From CAZPWQ01 sp964590495 (lineage in GTDB: Bacteria; Bacteroidota; Rhodothermia; Balneolales; Balneolaceae), in NCBI GenBank assembly GCA_964590495.1, contig CAZPWQ010000018.1, positions 1-39,128 on the forward strand: a stretch of 39,128 nt of DNA. Direction: 5' to 3'. The notes beneath the pieces were generated by a model. The model saw nothing but the letters and a program-made list of their open reading frames with translations. It did not search any database and was not told the origin of the DNA. Positions within the stretch are counted from its first letter, which is position 1. Each line of letters begins with the position of its first letter. This document shows positions 16,412 to 25,409 of the stretch, piece after piece. Both the position numbers and the translations under genes were made by a program.

Positions 16412-16798
16412 TTAACGCTTGGAGAATTGGAATTTCTTCCGTGCACCCGGCTGACCGTACTTCTTGCGTTCTACCATTCGGTCATCGCGAGTCAACAGGC
16501 CATGAGCTTTGAGTACATCGTGCCACTCTTCGTCATGGTCGTCAAGTGCTCGTGCCAGTGCGTGCTGAATAGCACCTGACTGACCGGTAGTGCCTCCTCC
16601 GCGAACAGTGACTTTGATGTCAAAACTGCTGTCAGATTCGGTGACTTCCAGGGGGAGCAGCGCAACATTACGCTGTGCTTGCGTAGCAAAATAATCGTTC
16701 AGGGGACGCCCATTCACCACAAAGCTGCCGGTCCCGGGTTGAATATACAGGCGTGCAGTTGAAGTCTTTCTTCTTCCGATGAAGTTTTTTTGTTCCAT
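16412..16798 (-). CDS. rpsI: 30S ribosomal protein S9
   Basis: S9 has a C-terminal tail that reaches the P-site tRNA. The product is 128 residues with GRRKTSTARLYIQPGTG at the N-terminus, VRGGGTTGQSGAIQHALARAL in the middle and the invariant basic tail KKYGQPGARKKFQFSKR ending in the universal SKR. It begins 6 bp after rplM, the conserved rplM-rpsI pair. Normal length, no anomaly. Confidence 0.98.
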   Translation of the reverse strand: MEQKNFIGRRKTSTARLYIQPGTGSFVVNGRPLNDYFATQAQRNVALLPLEVTESDSSFDIKVTVRGGGTTGQSGAIQHALARALDDHDEEWHDVLKAHGLLTRDDRMVERKKYGQPGARKKFQFSKR

Positions 16799-16804
16799 TC
16801 CTTA

Positions 16805-17248
16805 TTAAAGCTCGATTTTTTCTGGTTGTTGTGCTTCTTGGTTATGAACCGGCCCGGCATAAACCCGGAGATTCGTCATCAGTTTGCTGCCTAATTTATT
16901 TTTGGGCAGCATTCCTTTTACCGCATTTTCGATAAGAAATGTCGGTTTTTTATCCAGCATTTCCTCTGCCGAGGTAAATCGTTCACCACCGGGATAGCCG
17001 GTATAACGAAAATATTCTTTCTGCTGTAGCTTGTTCCCGGTTAATTTAACTTTGGCGGCATTTATTACAACTACATTGTCGCCAGTATCCATATGCGGGG
17101 TAAATTCTGGTTTATGCTTACCACGCAAATAAGTGGCAACCGTGCTGGCGAGACGGCCCAGCGATTGATCCTCAGCATCAACAAGAACCCATTTTTTATC
17201 AACATCGCTTGGTTTAGCCGAGAAGGTCTTGTAACTGTTTGTATCCAC
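16805..17248 (-). CDS. rplM: 50S ribosomal protein L13
   Basis: L13 is an early 50S assembly protein. The 147-residue product contains KWVLVDAEDQSLGRLASTVA, YLRGKHKPEFTPHMDTGDNV, VVINAAKVKLTGNKLQQKEY, RYTGYPGGERFTSAEEMLDK and AVKGMLPKNKLGSKLMTNLR, the full L13 signature set. It is first in rplM-rpsI. Its promoter should be in 17249-17340 on the minus strand; I see AT-rich candidates but no clear match. Confidence 0.98.
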   Translation of the reverse strand: MDTNSYKTFSAKPSDVDKKWVLVDAEDQSLGRLASTVATYLRGKHKPEFTPHMDTGDNVVVINAAKVKLTGNKLQQKEYFRYTGYPGGERFTSAEEMLDKKPTFLIENAVKGMLPKNKLGSKLMTNLRVYAGPVHNQEAQQPEKIEL

Positions 17249-17747
17249 GATAAAAATTGTTTAAAAATTGCTTTTCTGTGAAGTCTCGCAAAATAGGCTT
17301 AATTAAAACCATTTGCAATCCCGAAGCAGGTAAATTTTACGTTCCCACGATTGTCTGCAATTTATGAGTTGACATTCAGTTCTTTATCAGAAATCATTGA
17401 ACTTTTTTCAGCGGGGAATCATGAGATTTTCTGGAAAAAAAATCGTAAATTCCGTCCGCAAAAAAGACGCATCGCCTGCATTTTCTCACCAAGAAATTTG
17501 GTTGAGTGCAAGGCGAAGGGCAAATGGTGTAGTGAAACGTACTAAGGTACGTTGATCAAACCATTTGCCTTTCAACGCAGCACCCAGACCCCGAGAATTC
17601 GGGGCAACGGATGACAAACTGATTTAAGATATCCTTTTAAAAAACAGGCAACATCTGAGGCACAGTTAACTAGTTCTGTATATTTTTTGTGAGAAATGCA
17701 GGTTAGGATTTGTAAATGAAGATTTTTAACTCAACAGTTGAGGATAA
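17249..17747. other. Divergent intergenic region, rplM / acnA
   Basis: 499 bp with no credible gene, holding the outward-facing promoters of rplM (left) and acnA (right). Its middle third is the inverted repeat at 17469-17612. The outer parts are AT-rich and otherwise featureless to the eye. Confidence 0.6.
17469..17612. repeat. 144-bp imperfect inverted repeat centred on ACGTAC...GTACGT
   Basis: The centre is ACGTAC (17538-17543), then TAAG, then GTACGT. Outward, GGCAAATGGT on the left pairs with ACCATTTGCC on the right, then CTTCGCCTTGC-like ends, reaching GCATCG on the left and CGGATG on the right. Each arm has a different interruption. On the left is CTCACCAA...TTTGGTTGAG; on the right is CCCCGAGAATTCGGGG at 17589-17604, a small palindrome of the family seen elsewhere in this window. 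The transcript from either strand could form a long hairpin. Confidence 0.75.
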
Positions 17748-20465
17748 ATGAGCAACAAAACTAAACTACAGGAACTACGAACAGAATTTGATACGGGAAC
17801 CGGCAAGGCCAGCCTGTACAGTTTAAAAAAATTAGATAATCTCGGGTACGGGAATATAAGCAGGCTTCCGTTTACTATTCGCATACTGCTCGAGGCGGTA
17901 TTGCGCGAATATGACGGTTATATGGTCACCGAGGGTGACATAAAGAAGCTGGCCGGATACGATGCCAAAAATCCGCAGGGCGAGATTCCGTTTAAGCCTT
18001 CCCGTGTAGTTCTCCAGGATTTTACCGGTGTTCCCGCTGTTGTTGATCTTGCTGCTCTTCGTTCTGCCATGAAACGTATGGGGGGAAATCCTCAATCCAT
18101 TAATCCACAGGTGCCGGTGGACCTGGTTATCGATCACTCTGTCCAGGTGGATATGTTCGGACAGGAATTTGCTTTCATGCATAATGTGGATAAAGAGTTT
18201 GAGCGTAACCGTGAGCGTTATGAGTTTTTGAAGTGGGGACAAAAAGCATTTGACAATTTCCGTGTGGTGCCTCCGGGACGCGGTATCGTGCACCAGGTTA
18301 ACCTGGAGTACCTGGCAAAAGGTATATTCAGCCGTGAAGAGGAGGACGGAGCAACAGTAGTCTATCCCGACACTTTGGTTGGTACCGATTCTCACACTAC
18401 GATGATTAATGGTCTGGGTATACTGGGCTGGGGTGTAGGCGGAATCGAAGCTGAAGCTGCTATGTTGGGACAACCGATTCACATGCTGGTTCCAGAAGTG
18501 GTGGGAATGAAGCTGACCGGTAAGCTGCGCGAGGGAATTACGGCAACCGATCTCACGCTTACCGTCACACAGATGCTTCGCCGTCACGGCGTAGTTGGCA
18601 AATTTGTGGAATTTTATGGCGAGGGTCTCAGCAGCATGAGTCTTCCCGACCGGGCCACAATTGCTAATATGGCGCCTGAATACGGTGCGACGATGGGTTT
18701 CTTCCCGATGGATGAAGAATCGATGCGATATATGCGTCGCACGGGACGTTCTGATGACCATGTGAAGATGGTGGAGCGTTATATGAAGGAGCAGGGATTG
18801 TTTCACACCAAAGATACCGAGGATCCTGAGTTTACGGATACTCTGGAGCTGGATTTGGGTGATGTTGAAACTTCCCTGGCCGGACCTAAACTTCCGCACG
18901 ATCGCATTACGCTGCCGAATATGAAATCTACTTTCAAAAACAGCCTGACCAGTCCGGACCCGACAATGGGTTTTGACCTGGCTCAGGAAAAGCTGGCGAA
19001 TAAAGGCGTCTTCAAAAATGGTCAGGAAATAGAAATGACCCACGGTGATGTGGTTATTGCAGCTATTACCAGTTGCACGAACACTTCAAATCCGAGTGTA
19101 ATGCTCGGCGCCGGAATTGTTGCAAAAAAAGCGTTCGAGAAAGGATTGAAAGTCCCTCCGTATGTCAAGACATCGCTTGCACCGGGCTCCAGAGTGGTAA
19201 CGCAATACCTGGAGGAAGCAGGGTTGACCGATTATATGGATAAACTTGGCTTTAACCTTGTAGGATATGGATGCACAACCTGTATCGGTAATTCGGGTCC
19301 GCTGCCTGAAGCCGTTGAGCGTGCCGTTAAAGAAGGGGATTTGATCGTAGCCGGTGTTCTTTCCGGTAACCGGAACTTTGAAGGACGGATTCATCCCTAT
19401 GTGAAAGCCAATTACCTGGCTTCACCACCTCTTGTAGTTGCCTATGCACTGGCCGGAAGCGTTGATATTGATCTCGCTAGTGAGCCTCTCGGTAAAGATA
19501 AAGATGGCAATAAGGTGTATTTGAAAGATATATGGCCCACCGCCGATGAAATTGCCGAACACCTTGACAGTGCCATTCGCCCCGAACTTTTCGAGGAGCA
19601 ATACGGGGATATCTTCAAATCGGAAGAATGGGACAAAATACCCGTAGGAGGAGGCGAATTGTATGAATGGAAGGAAGAATCCACGTATATCCAGGAACCG
19701 CCGTTCTTTATGGATATGGGGGAAGACCCCGATCCGATCCGGCCCATACAGGGGGCACGTGCCCTTGTAAAAGTAGGGGATTCAATAACTACGGATCATA
19801 TTTCCCCTGCCGGAAATATTAAGGCAGACAGCCCTGCCGGAAATTATTTGATCGATCATGATGTGAAGCCTGAAGATTTTAATTCGTATGGCTCACGTCG
19901 CGGAAATGACCGGGTAATGACCCGCGGAACGTTTGCCAATGTGCGTTTCAAAAATCAGCTGGCTCCGGGTAAAGAGGGTGGTTACACCAGGTATTTTCCG
20001 GAAGATAAAATTACCACCATTTATGATGCAGCAATGCGCTATAAAAAAGAAGGTACCCCTCTTGTTGCACTTGCGGGAAAGCAGTACGGTACCGGGTCAT
20101 CCAGAGACTGGGCTGCAAAAGGAACTATTCTACTTGGAGTGAAGGCTGTAATTGCAACATCCTATGAACGCATTCACCGGTCAAACCTGGTTGGTATGGG
20201 CGTACTTCCCCTGCAGTTCAGGGAAGGTGAATCCGCAGATTCGCTCGGGCTGGATGGCTCCGAAGTATTGAACATACAGGTTTCCGACGATCTGAAACCC
20301 GGAGACGAGGTTACTGTCGAGGCAAAAAGTTCGGATGACAAAACTATCACATTTAAAACGGTTTGCCGAATTGATACACCGGTAGAAATTGATTATTTCC
20401 GAAATGGAGGTATTCTGCATTATGTACTGCGGGATTATCATAAAGCAGAACAGAAACGAAGTTAG
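17748..20465 (+). CDS. acnA: Aconitate hydratase, AcnA/IRP type
   Basis: Aconitase isomerises citrate to isocitrate in the TCA cycle using a [4Fe-4S] cluster. The product is 905 residues, the normal AcnA length. Cluster ligands are Cys443 (ITSCTNTSNPS) and Cys509 and Cys512 (GYGCTTCIGNSG). Substrate-binding blocks VGTDSHTTMINGLGILGWGV and AGVLSGNRNFEGRIHP are present, as is the C-terminal swivel domain with GDSITTDHISPAGNI, YGTGSSRDWAAKG and SYERIHRSNLVGMGVLPLQF. It stands alone, with a repeat-rich gap after it. A terminator-like hairpin lies about 240 bp downstream. Confidence 0.98.
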   Translation: MSNKTKLQELRTEFDTGTGKASLYSLKKLDNLGYGNISRLPFTIRILLEAVLREYDGYMVTEGDIKKLAGYDAKNPQGEIPFKPSRVVLQDFTGVPAVVDLAALRSAMKRMGGNPQSINPQVPVDLVIDHSVQVDMFGQEFAFMHNVDKEFERNRERYEFLKWGQKAFDNFRVVPPGRGIVHQVNLEYLAKGIFSREEEDGATVVYPDTLVGTDSHTTMINGLGILGWGVGGIEAEAAMLGQPIHMLVPEVVGMKLTGKLREGITATDLTLTVTQMLRRHGVVGKFVEFYGEGLSSMSLPDRATIANMAPEYGATMGFFPMDEESMRYMRRTGRSDDHVKMVERYMKEQGLFHTKDTEDPEFTDTLELDLGDVETSLAGPKLPHDRITLPNMKSTFKNSLTSPDPTMGFDLAQEKLANKGVFKNGQEIEMTHGDVVIAAITSCTNTSNPSVMLGAGIVAKKAFEKGLKVPPYVKTSLAPGSRVVTQYLEEAGLTDYMDKLGFNLVGYGCTTCIGNSGPLPEAVERAVKEGDLIVAGVLSGNRNFEGRIHPYVKANYLASPPLVVAYALAGSVDIDLASEPLGKDKDGNKVYLKDIWPTADEIAEHLDSAIRPELFEEQYGDIFKSEEWDKIPVGGGELYEWKEESTYIQEPPFFMDMGEDPDPIRPIQGARALVKVGDSITTDHISPAGNIKADSPAGNYLIDHDVKPEDFNSYGSRRGNDRVMTRGTFANVRFKNQLAPGKEGGYTRYFPEDKITTIYDAAMRYKKEGTPLVALAGKQYGTGSSRDWAAKGTILLGVKAVIATSYERIHRSNLVGMGVLPLQFREGESADSLGLDGSEVLNIQVSDDLKPGDEVTVEAKSSDDKTITFKTVCRIDTPVEIDYFRNGGILHYVLRDYHKAEQKRS

Positions 20466-20589
20466 CCTGATTTCTTACAAAAATAATATATAGAAATGCT
20501 AAAATTGAGCCGTTAATGACAGGCTATGATACGCTGCCCCTTAAAACTGTTACACCCCGGAAGTACCAAATACCGAAATATGGCAGTAT

Positions 20590-20892
20590 TGATAGCCTTT
20601 AAAAGCTGTTACACAGAGTGAGGCAAAGGAGCACAAAAGTTACACAAAGTTTTTCTTGACAGTCCATAAGTATTCAGCATTTATATTTATACTACCCTTC
20701 CATTCATCCGGCTTCAGACCCAGAACCCGGATGAAGATTTTTTCCCCGTCTGGCTTCTCTCTTTTTCACTTTTACAGGTTTTCTTTGCGGTTCTTAGTGT
20801 CTCTTTTGTGCAACTTCGTGAAATAGCCATGCCCAAGCAATTTATTGATGATCCGGAGCCGTTGGGAGAAGCGATCCCCCAAGCGTGCGGGG
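20590..20892. repeat. Composite intergenic repeat downstream of acnA (paralogous to 26629-26877)
   Basis: The 562-bp gap 20466-21027 holds no gene. It begins with a TTACACAGAG/CACAAAG decamer block (20612-20650). It continues with CTTGACA, a short heptamer stretch (AGTATTC, AGCATTT), the hairpin at 20703-20741, a heptamer-like CTTCT run and a block CTTTGCGG to GTGAAATAGCCAT (20784-20830). All of this from about 20640 to 20832 aligns with 26629-26877. CCCC (20877-20880) to GGGG (20889-20892) forms a further 16-nt near-palindrome. The promoter of the kinase gene probably lies after 20930. Confidence 0.75.
20703..20741 (+). terminator. Terminator-like hairpin in the repeat after acnA
   Basis: TTCATCCGG (20703-20711) pairs perfectly with CCGGATGAA (20727-20735), followed by GATTTTTT. 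The structure fits a rho-independent terminator, but it lies about 240 bp after acnA and is part of a dispersed repeat, so the role is uncertain. Confidence 0.5.
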
Positions 20893-21027
20893 AAATGCCG
20901 TTTAAGCCGCTGAAAAACAAGTTAATTTTTATTTCGGCTATTTTTTCATAGATTTTCTAAAGGAAGATCTTAAAATTATCTACATTAAATACCCTTGGCT
21001 GGGGATCACCTCTGATTGGAAAGTGAT

Positions 21028-22188
21028 ATGGAATCTGATGAGCACAAATTACCCGATACGGCTGAACTGAAAGATAATTCCAGTGAAAATCTTCATGTTC
21101 TGCTGAATACCATCGAAGGTATTAACCAGTCTCGTGAATTAAAGTCGATATTAGAAGAAAGTATGGAAGCCACCCGGCTGGTTATGAGTTCAGCGGCCAG
21201 CTCCCTGATGCTCCTGGATGAAGAAACCGGCGAACTGAACATCTCTCTGCCAACAGGTCCTGCTAAGAAGGAAATCAGAGGAAAACGGATTCCAAAAAGT
21301 AAGGGAATAGGTGGATGGGTCCTGGAAAACAAACAACCCTATATTTCAAATGATCTTGAAAGCAGTGACATTTTCTGGGGAGAAGTGGCTGAAGAGTTTA
21401 AAACAAATAATATTATCTGTGTTCCCCTTATCAACAAGAATAATAAAGCAATTGGTGTGTTGCAGGCTCTGAATAAAAGGAGGGGGGAAGAGTTTAATCC
21501 TCATGACATTCCGGTCTTTCAGGCTTTGGCATCGCATGTAACAATGGCCATTGAACGTGCCCGAAAGCAGGAAGAACTACTTATCCGAATAGAAAACCAG
21601 GAGAAGTTGCTAGCAGAATTTCACAGGCAGGTAGAAAGTAGTTTGGAAATTATTTCCTCCCTGGTAGAAAAGGATACCGAAGGATTAAATAATGCAGCTT
21701 CTAAAGAAGTCCTGCAGGATGCGAATAACCGGATTCACTCCCTGGGAGGAGTTCAAAAATTCCTTTCAAAGCAGGAGATGGCAGATGAAGTTGCACTGGC
21801 GGTATACCTGCGACGATTGGGCTTAAAAATTTGTGAAGCGTTTTCGGGTACCGACTCAATTGAGATTGAAGTTTCCGGAGACTCGGTAGAAGTAGGGGCT
21901 GAGAAAGCTTTAATCAGTGGATTAATTCTTTATGAGCTGTTAATCAAAGTCCATCAATTTGCGCTTTTGTATAACCGCTGGGGAAAAATTTCGATTGATA
22001 TAGCCAGGATGAAATCTGATCAGATCCAGATCAGGATAAATGATACTGCTACAGATATTTTACAGGAACTATTTAATGAGTCGATAAAAGCAACGGATAT
22101 ACTTGATACTAATATTTTAGAAGCGAGCGAGTTTTCGATCGTCCGGGGCGAAAATAAATCATCTCTTCTTATTCACTTTCAAAATTAA
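21028..22188 (+). CDS. GAF-domain protein with a degenerate histidine-kinase module
   Basis: 386 residues starting at the ATG at 21028 (GGAAAG five bases upstream; a TTG at 21016 is the alternative). Residues about 25-185 form a GAF sensor domain (SSAASSLMLLDEETGELNIS, KGIGGWVLENKQPYISND, AIGVLQALNKR, VTMAIERARKQ). The C-terminal half aligns end to end with the next gene's HisKA_2 kinase, but its catalytic residues are changed. The phosphoacceptor segment is EFHRQVESSL instead of EIHHRIKNNL. The N-box is LYELLIKVHQFAL instead of LNELIINCYKHAF. The DNGVG box is DTATD. No TM segment is present. It is probably a sensing pseudokinase partner of its neighbour; that role is inferred. Confidence 0.85.
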   Translation: MESDEHKLPDTAELKDNSSENLHVLLNTIEGINQSRELKSILEESMEATRLVMSSAASSLMLLDEETGELNISLPTGPAKKEIRGKRIPKSKGIGGWVLENKQPYISNDLESSDIFWGEVAEEFKTNNIICVPLINKNNKAIGVLQALNKRRGEEFNPHDIPVFQALASHVTMAIERARKQEELLIRIENQEKLLAEFHRQVESSLEIISSLVEKDTEGLNNAASKEVLQDANNRIHSLGGVQKFLSKQEMADEVALAVYLRRLGLKICEAFSGTDSIEIEVSGDSVEVGAEKALISGLILYELLIKVHQFALLYNRWGKISIDIARMKSDQIQIRINDTATDILQELFNESIKATDILDTNILEASEFSIVRGENKSSLLIHFQN

Positions 22189-22373
22189 AATACGTCTGAT
22201 ATATTGGGTAGAAATACCACTTTTTTACTTTGCCACTTTAATATCGATGGAGGTTTTAAAAAATTATATTGAAGTTATCTCTAACCTTTTGTATCTACTT
22301 GGCATACATGATAAACTTATCTCTGTCAGTTAGTAAAATCATCTAAAATCGGGGGCTTTTCGATTAAGAGTTT

Positions 22374-23546
22374 ATGGCACGAAAAAAAGAAGAAATATCT
22401 GAAGATAGTTTGACATTAAATTATCAGACCAGTGATAATTTCCATTTCCTGCTTGATACGATTGAGGGTATAAACCGGGCAATGGAATTCAAGTCATTGC
22501 TCAATGAGAGTATTGAAACCATATGCACTGTTATGGATGCAGAAGCAAGTTCGCTTATGCTGCTGGACAGGGATACTGGTGAATTGTTTGTAAGCCTCCC
22601 TACAGGTCCGGTGAAAGAAGAGATAAAAGGAAAAAGTATTCCCAGACATAAGGGTATCGGGGGTTGGGTTATCAAGCACAAAAAACCATTTTTATCTAAT
22701 AACCCGGAAAAAAGTGACATTTTTTGGGGGGATTTGTCTGATGATTTTGTAACCAGAAACATTATTTGTGTCCCTCTGCTGGATCAATCAGATCGCCCAA
22801 TCGGTGTTATACAGGCTCTTAACAGAAAAAAAGGAAAAGAATTTAAGGAGCATGATATTCCTGTTTTTGAGGCATTGGCAAATCATGTTTCTATTGCCAT
22901 TGAAAGAACACGCAAGCTGGAGAAGATCCATAACGGGCTGAAGGAAAAGGAGGTAATGCTAACTGAAATCCATCACCGGATAAAAAATAATCTGGCTACT
23001 ATTTCTTCTTTGATTGAGATCGAAATACCAGAAATAGAAGATCAACAGGCCAAACAGATCTTAAAAAATACGTATTCGCGTATTCAATCTATGACTGAAG
23101 TGCACGATCTTTTATGTAACAACGGGTTACTTGAGGATATTGAGCTTGGAAAGTATTTAAAGCAACTCGCTGACAAGATTTCTGAAATGCTTTCCAATGT
23201 TGAAATCAGGATGGATATTAAAATTGAAGCTGAATCTGTACAAATAGGATACGAACGAGCGATGCTCTGCGGGCTCGTGTTAAATGAGCTTATAATCAAT
23301 TGTTACAAACATGCCTTTAAAGGCATGGATAAAGGCGAGGTCACTATCAATTTAACCACCCTGGAGGATGGAAATATCCGCCTTGAGGTATCGGATAACG
23401 GAGTGGGTGTAGATGAAAACTTCAGTCTTGAAAATACGCAATCCATCGGCACATGGGTTATTAATGTCTTGTTGCGCAGATTAGAGGCTGATGTCCGTAT
23501 TGAGCGTTCAGACGGTACTCGTTTTGTCATCACTTTTGAAAAATAA
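22374..23546 (+). CDS. GAF-domain sensor histidine kinase (HisKA_2 family)
   Basis: A 390-residue soluble kinase. The GAF domain spans about 25-180 (DAEASSLMLLDRDTGELFVS, KGIGGWVIKHKKPFLSNN, RPIGVIQALNRKKGKEF). The dimerisation helix carries the HisKA_2 phosphoacceptor EIHHRIKNNLATISSL (His200/His201). The ATPase has its N-box with Asn304 (LNELIINCYKHAF), DNGVG at 341-345 and a final GTRFVITF. The usual second glycine box reads SIGTWVINVL, slightly off the GLGL norm. It is 185 bp after its paralogue and is a clear tandem duplicate. No response regulator is adjacent. The stop codon is 4 bp from that of the convergent hydroxylase gene. Confidence 0.9.
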   Translation: MARKKEEISEDSLTLNYQTSDNFHFLLDTIEGINRAMEFKSLLNESIETICTVMDAEASSLMLLDRDTGELFVSLPTGPVKEEIKGKSIPRHKGIGGWVIKHKKPFLSNNPEKSDIFWGDLSDDFVTRNIICVPLLDQSDRPIGVIQALNRKKGKEFKEHDIPVFEALANHVSIAIERTRKLEKIHNGLKEKEVMLTEIHHRIKNNLATISSLIEIEIPEIEDQQAKQILKNTYSRIQSMTEVHDLLCNNGLLEDIELGKYLKQLADKISEMLSNVEIRMDIKIEAESVQIGYERAMLCGLVLNELIINCYKHAFKGMDKGEVTINLTTLEDGNIRLEVSDNGVGVDENFSLENTQSIGTWVINVLLRRLEADVRIERSDGTRFVITFEK

Positions 23547-23550
23547 GAGG

Positions 23551-24714
23551 TTAAAACTTCCGGTTTTCAATGCCGCGCATAGTAAACAAACGAGCCAGGA
23601 GATGAGACAGGGGAGTATTGATCATAAGATTGAGAATACCTTTCTTAATCATCGGATAATTCACTTTTCTTCCCAGCCTCATATTCAGTTCAGCACGCCA
23701 CATAGCATTTTTGGCAGCTTTAATTCGTCGCTGTTCAAAGGTCAGAAGGACATTTTTATTCTTTTGTTCATGGAATATTTTATAAAAGGTTTGTGCCAGA
23801 TCCTGAGCTCCCAGCCAACCGAGATTCATGCCTTGTCCGCCAATAGGACTAACGATATGGGCTGCGTCTCCGGCAAGAATTATCCGGTTGTCAATAATGG
23901 GATTTGCCAGATATTTTTGAACTCCAAAGCTGCTGAGCATAAAGTTTTGCGTATGCTTAAGCTTATGGCCAATACGGCGATATACGCGCCTTTCAATATC
24001 CTCCCGGGTAACTTCGGAAATATAAGTGTCCGCTTTAACCACCCATCTTCTTTTTCTCCCATTTAATGGGAAAGATTCTATCAGTCCTTCATCACACAAA
24101 TATACGGCTGCGTCCGACCCCAACGTTGTGTTGTCTGAAAAATCACCCATGATATAGGTATCCGGATAGGATCTGCCGGAAAATCTGCTGTTTATTTGAT
24201 CACGCGTTAAACTGTTTTTACCATCACATCCGACCAGAAATGCACCGGAAACCCGATGCATATCATTATTTCTCTCATAGGTAACTCTGACGCGGTTGGT
24301 ATCTTGTTGAATGCTGATTACTCTCGCATTTCGCAGCATTAAATTTCCTAAATTGTTTATACGGGAGTTCAGTATTGCTTCTGTTTGATGTTGTGGCAGA
24401 GACAGTATAAAGTTGTAGGGTGGCGGGCAGCGCTCAAAAGATATTTCACCCACTTTTTCTGTATTTAAAAATGCTATTCCTCTCTTTATCTTAATCCCTT
24501 TACGAATGAACCTGTCTGTCAATCCAATCTCGTCAAAAAGTTCCAGTGAAACGGGATGAATGCCCAGCGAACGTGATCCTGTTCGGGGTTTACCGCGTTT
24601 TTCCAGAATAATGCATGAAATATTCTGTTGGTGTAGCCGTATAGCCAGGAAAAGTCCTACGGGACCACCGCCAACGATAATTACATCATATTTTTTTTCT
24701 CCTTTTTCAGTCAT
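23551..24714 (-). CDS. FAD-dependent hydroxylase/monooxygenase of the type III PKS operon
   Basis: 387 residues of the PHBH/UbiH-like flavoprotein hydroxylase superfamily. The N-terminal dinucleotide fold is DVIIVGGGPVGLFLAIRLHQ (glycines at 15-20), with an ILEKRGKPRTGSRSLGIHP loop. A DG-type motif is present (FLVGCDGKNSLTR), as is the FAD-binding GD motif IILAGDAAHIVSPIGGQGMNLG. Members hydroxylate aromatic rings using NAD(P)H and O2. Its ATG overlaps the methyltransferase stop by 8 bp (ATGACTGA), so translation is probably coupled. As third gene after the PKS and methyltransferase, it most likely oxidises the polyketide ring to a phenol or quinone. The substrate is inferred. Confidence 0.88.
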   Translation of the reverse strand: MTEKGEKKYDVIIVGGGPVGLFLAIRLHQQNISCIILEKRGKPRTGSRSLGIHPVSLELFDEIGLTDRFIRKGIKIKRGIAFLNTEKVGEISFERCPPPYNFILSLPQHQTEAILNSRINNLGNLMLRNARVISIQQDTNRVRVTYERNNDMHRVSGAFLVGCDGKNSLTRDQINSRFSGRSYPDTYIMGDFSDNTTLGSDAAVYLCDEGLIESFPLNGRKRRWVVKADTYISEVTREDIERRVYRRIGHKLKHTQNFMLSSFGVQKYLANPIIDNRIILAGDAAHIVSPIGGQGMNLGWLGAQDLAQTFYKIFHEQKNKNVLLTFEQRRIKAAKNAMWRAELNMRLGRKVNYPMIKKGILNLMINTPLSHLLARLFTMRGIENRKF

Positions 24715-25405
24715 GATGGTAGGTTAATAAAAGCCGAAAGGGGAATAAACGTTTTACCTGCCAATCTTCAGGAGCAGTTTCAGAAAGTTCATGCCGGGTA
24801 TAACTGCGTTTGATGGATGTGAGTCCGTCGGAAGTAATGAAAGAGCTGCGGAATATCGGTCGTGACATTAGATTAAAAAGCAGATATCCTGGATCACTTC
24901 TCTCAATGTCATTGAAAAGTACCTGGTGAGTGCTGAGCAGCTTTGCTTCCTTCAGTGTAGTATAAAAGGTATCACCATTCAAATGGTGCAACAGGTGATT
25001 CGAAATCACAAAATCAAAGCTTTTTCCCTCCCGGAGAAGGTTCGTTGAGGATGTAAGTTGAAAGGAGACGGTTTCCCGTTGCTCAAGCTTCTGAACATAT
25101 TCAAAGGCGCGCTCATCGGTTTCAATCGCAGTAATGTCGGCCCGGATGCCATCCGATGAACACCAGCCGGCAAGCTTGATCGGGATATCGCCGCCCCCGA
25201 ATCCGATATCTAGTATGGAGCAGGAATAGTCGTTGGCAAGTGCATAGGAGTGGATATAGCGCTTATAGATTGTGCGCCATCGGCTGATAAGAGCGTTTAT
25301 GACACTGAACTGCCGATAGGTGTTAAACAGTTCCTCACGATCACAATTAGGATCATCCATCCGTTCTCTGCTTTCCGTGTCGCGTTGTGACAGAAATAGC
25401 GGCAT
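24707..25405 (-). CDS. Class I SAM-dependent methyltransferase of the type III PKS operon
   Basis: 232 residues from the ATG at 25405; a TTG at 25408 is an alternative. The SAM motif I is ILDIGFGGGDIPIKLAGW, followed by the acidic ITAIETDERAFEYV and motif IV-like FDFVISNHLLHHLNGD. The C-terminal half is hydrophobic and aromatic (GYLLFNLMSRPIF) and ends PFRLLLTYHHD. It starts 4 bp after the PKS stop and overlaps the hydroxylase start. By position it should methylate the polyketide product or an oxidised form of it on carbon or oxygen. The enzyme class is clear; the exact substrate is unknown. Confidence 0.88.
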   Translation of the reverse strand: MPLFLSQRDTESRERMDDPNCDREELFNTYRQFSVINALISRWRTIYKRYIHSYALANDYSCSILDIGFGGGDIPIKLAGWCSSDGIRADITAIETDERAFEYVQKLEQRETVSFQLTSSTNLLREGKSFDFVISNHLLHHLNGDTFYTTLKEAKLLSTHQVLFNDIERSDPGYLLFNLMSRPIFRSSFITSDGLTSIKRSYTRHELSETAPEDWQVKRLFPFRLLLTYHHD

Positions 25406-25409
25406 CAAT

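Noticed and set aside
17832..19043. 403-codon frame antisense to acnA
   Set aside because: A shadow of a strongly conserved gene; His/Arg-rich product with no recognisable motif.
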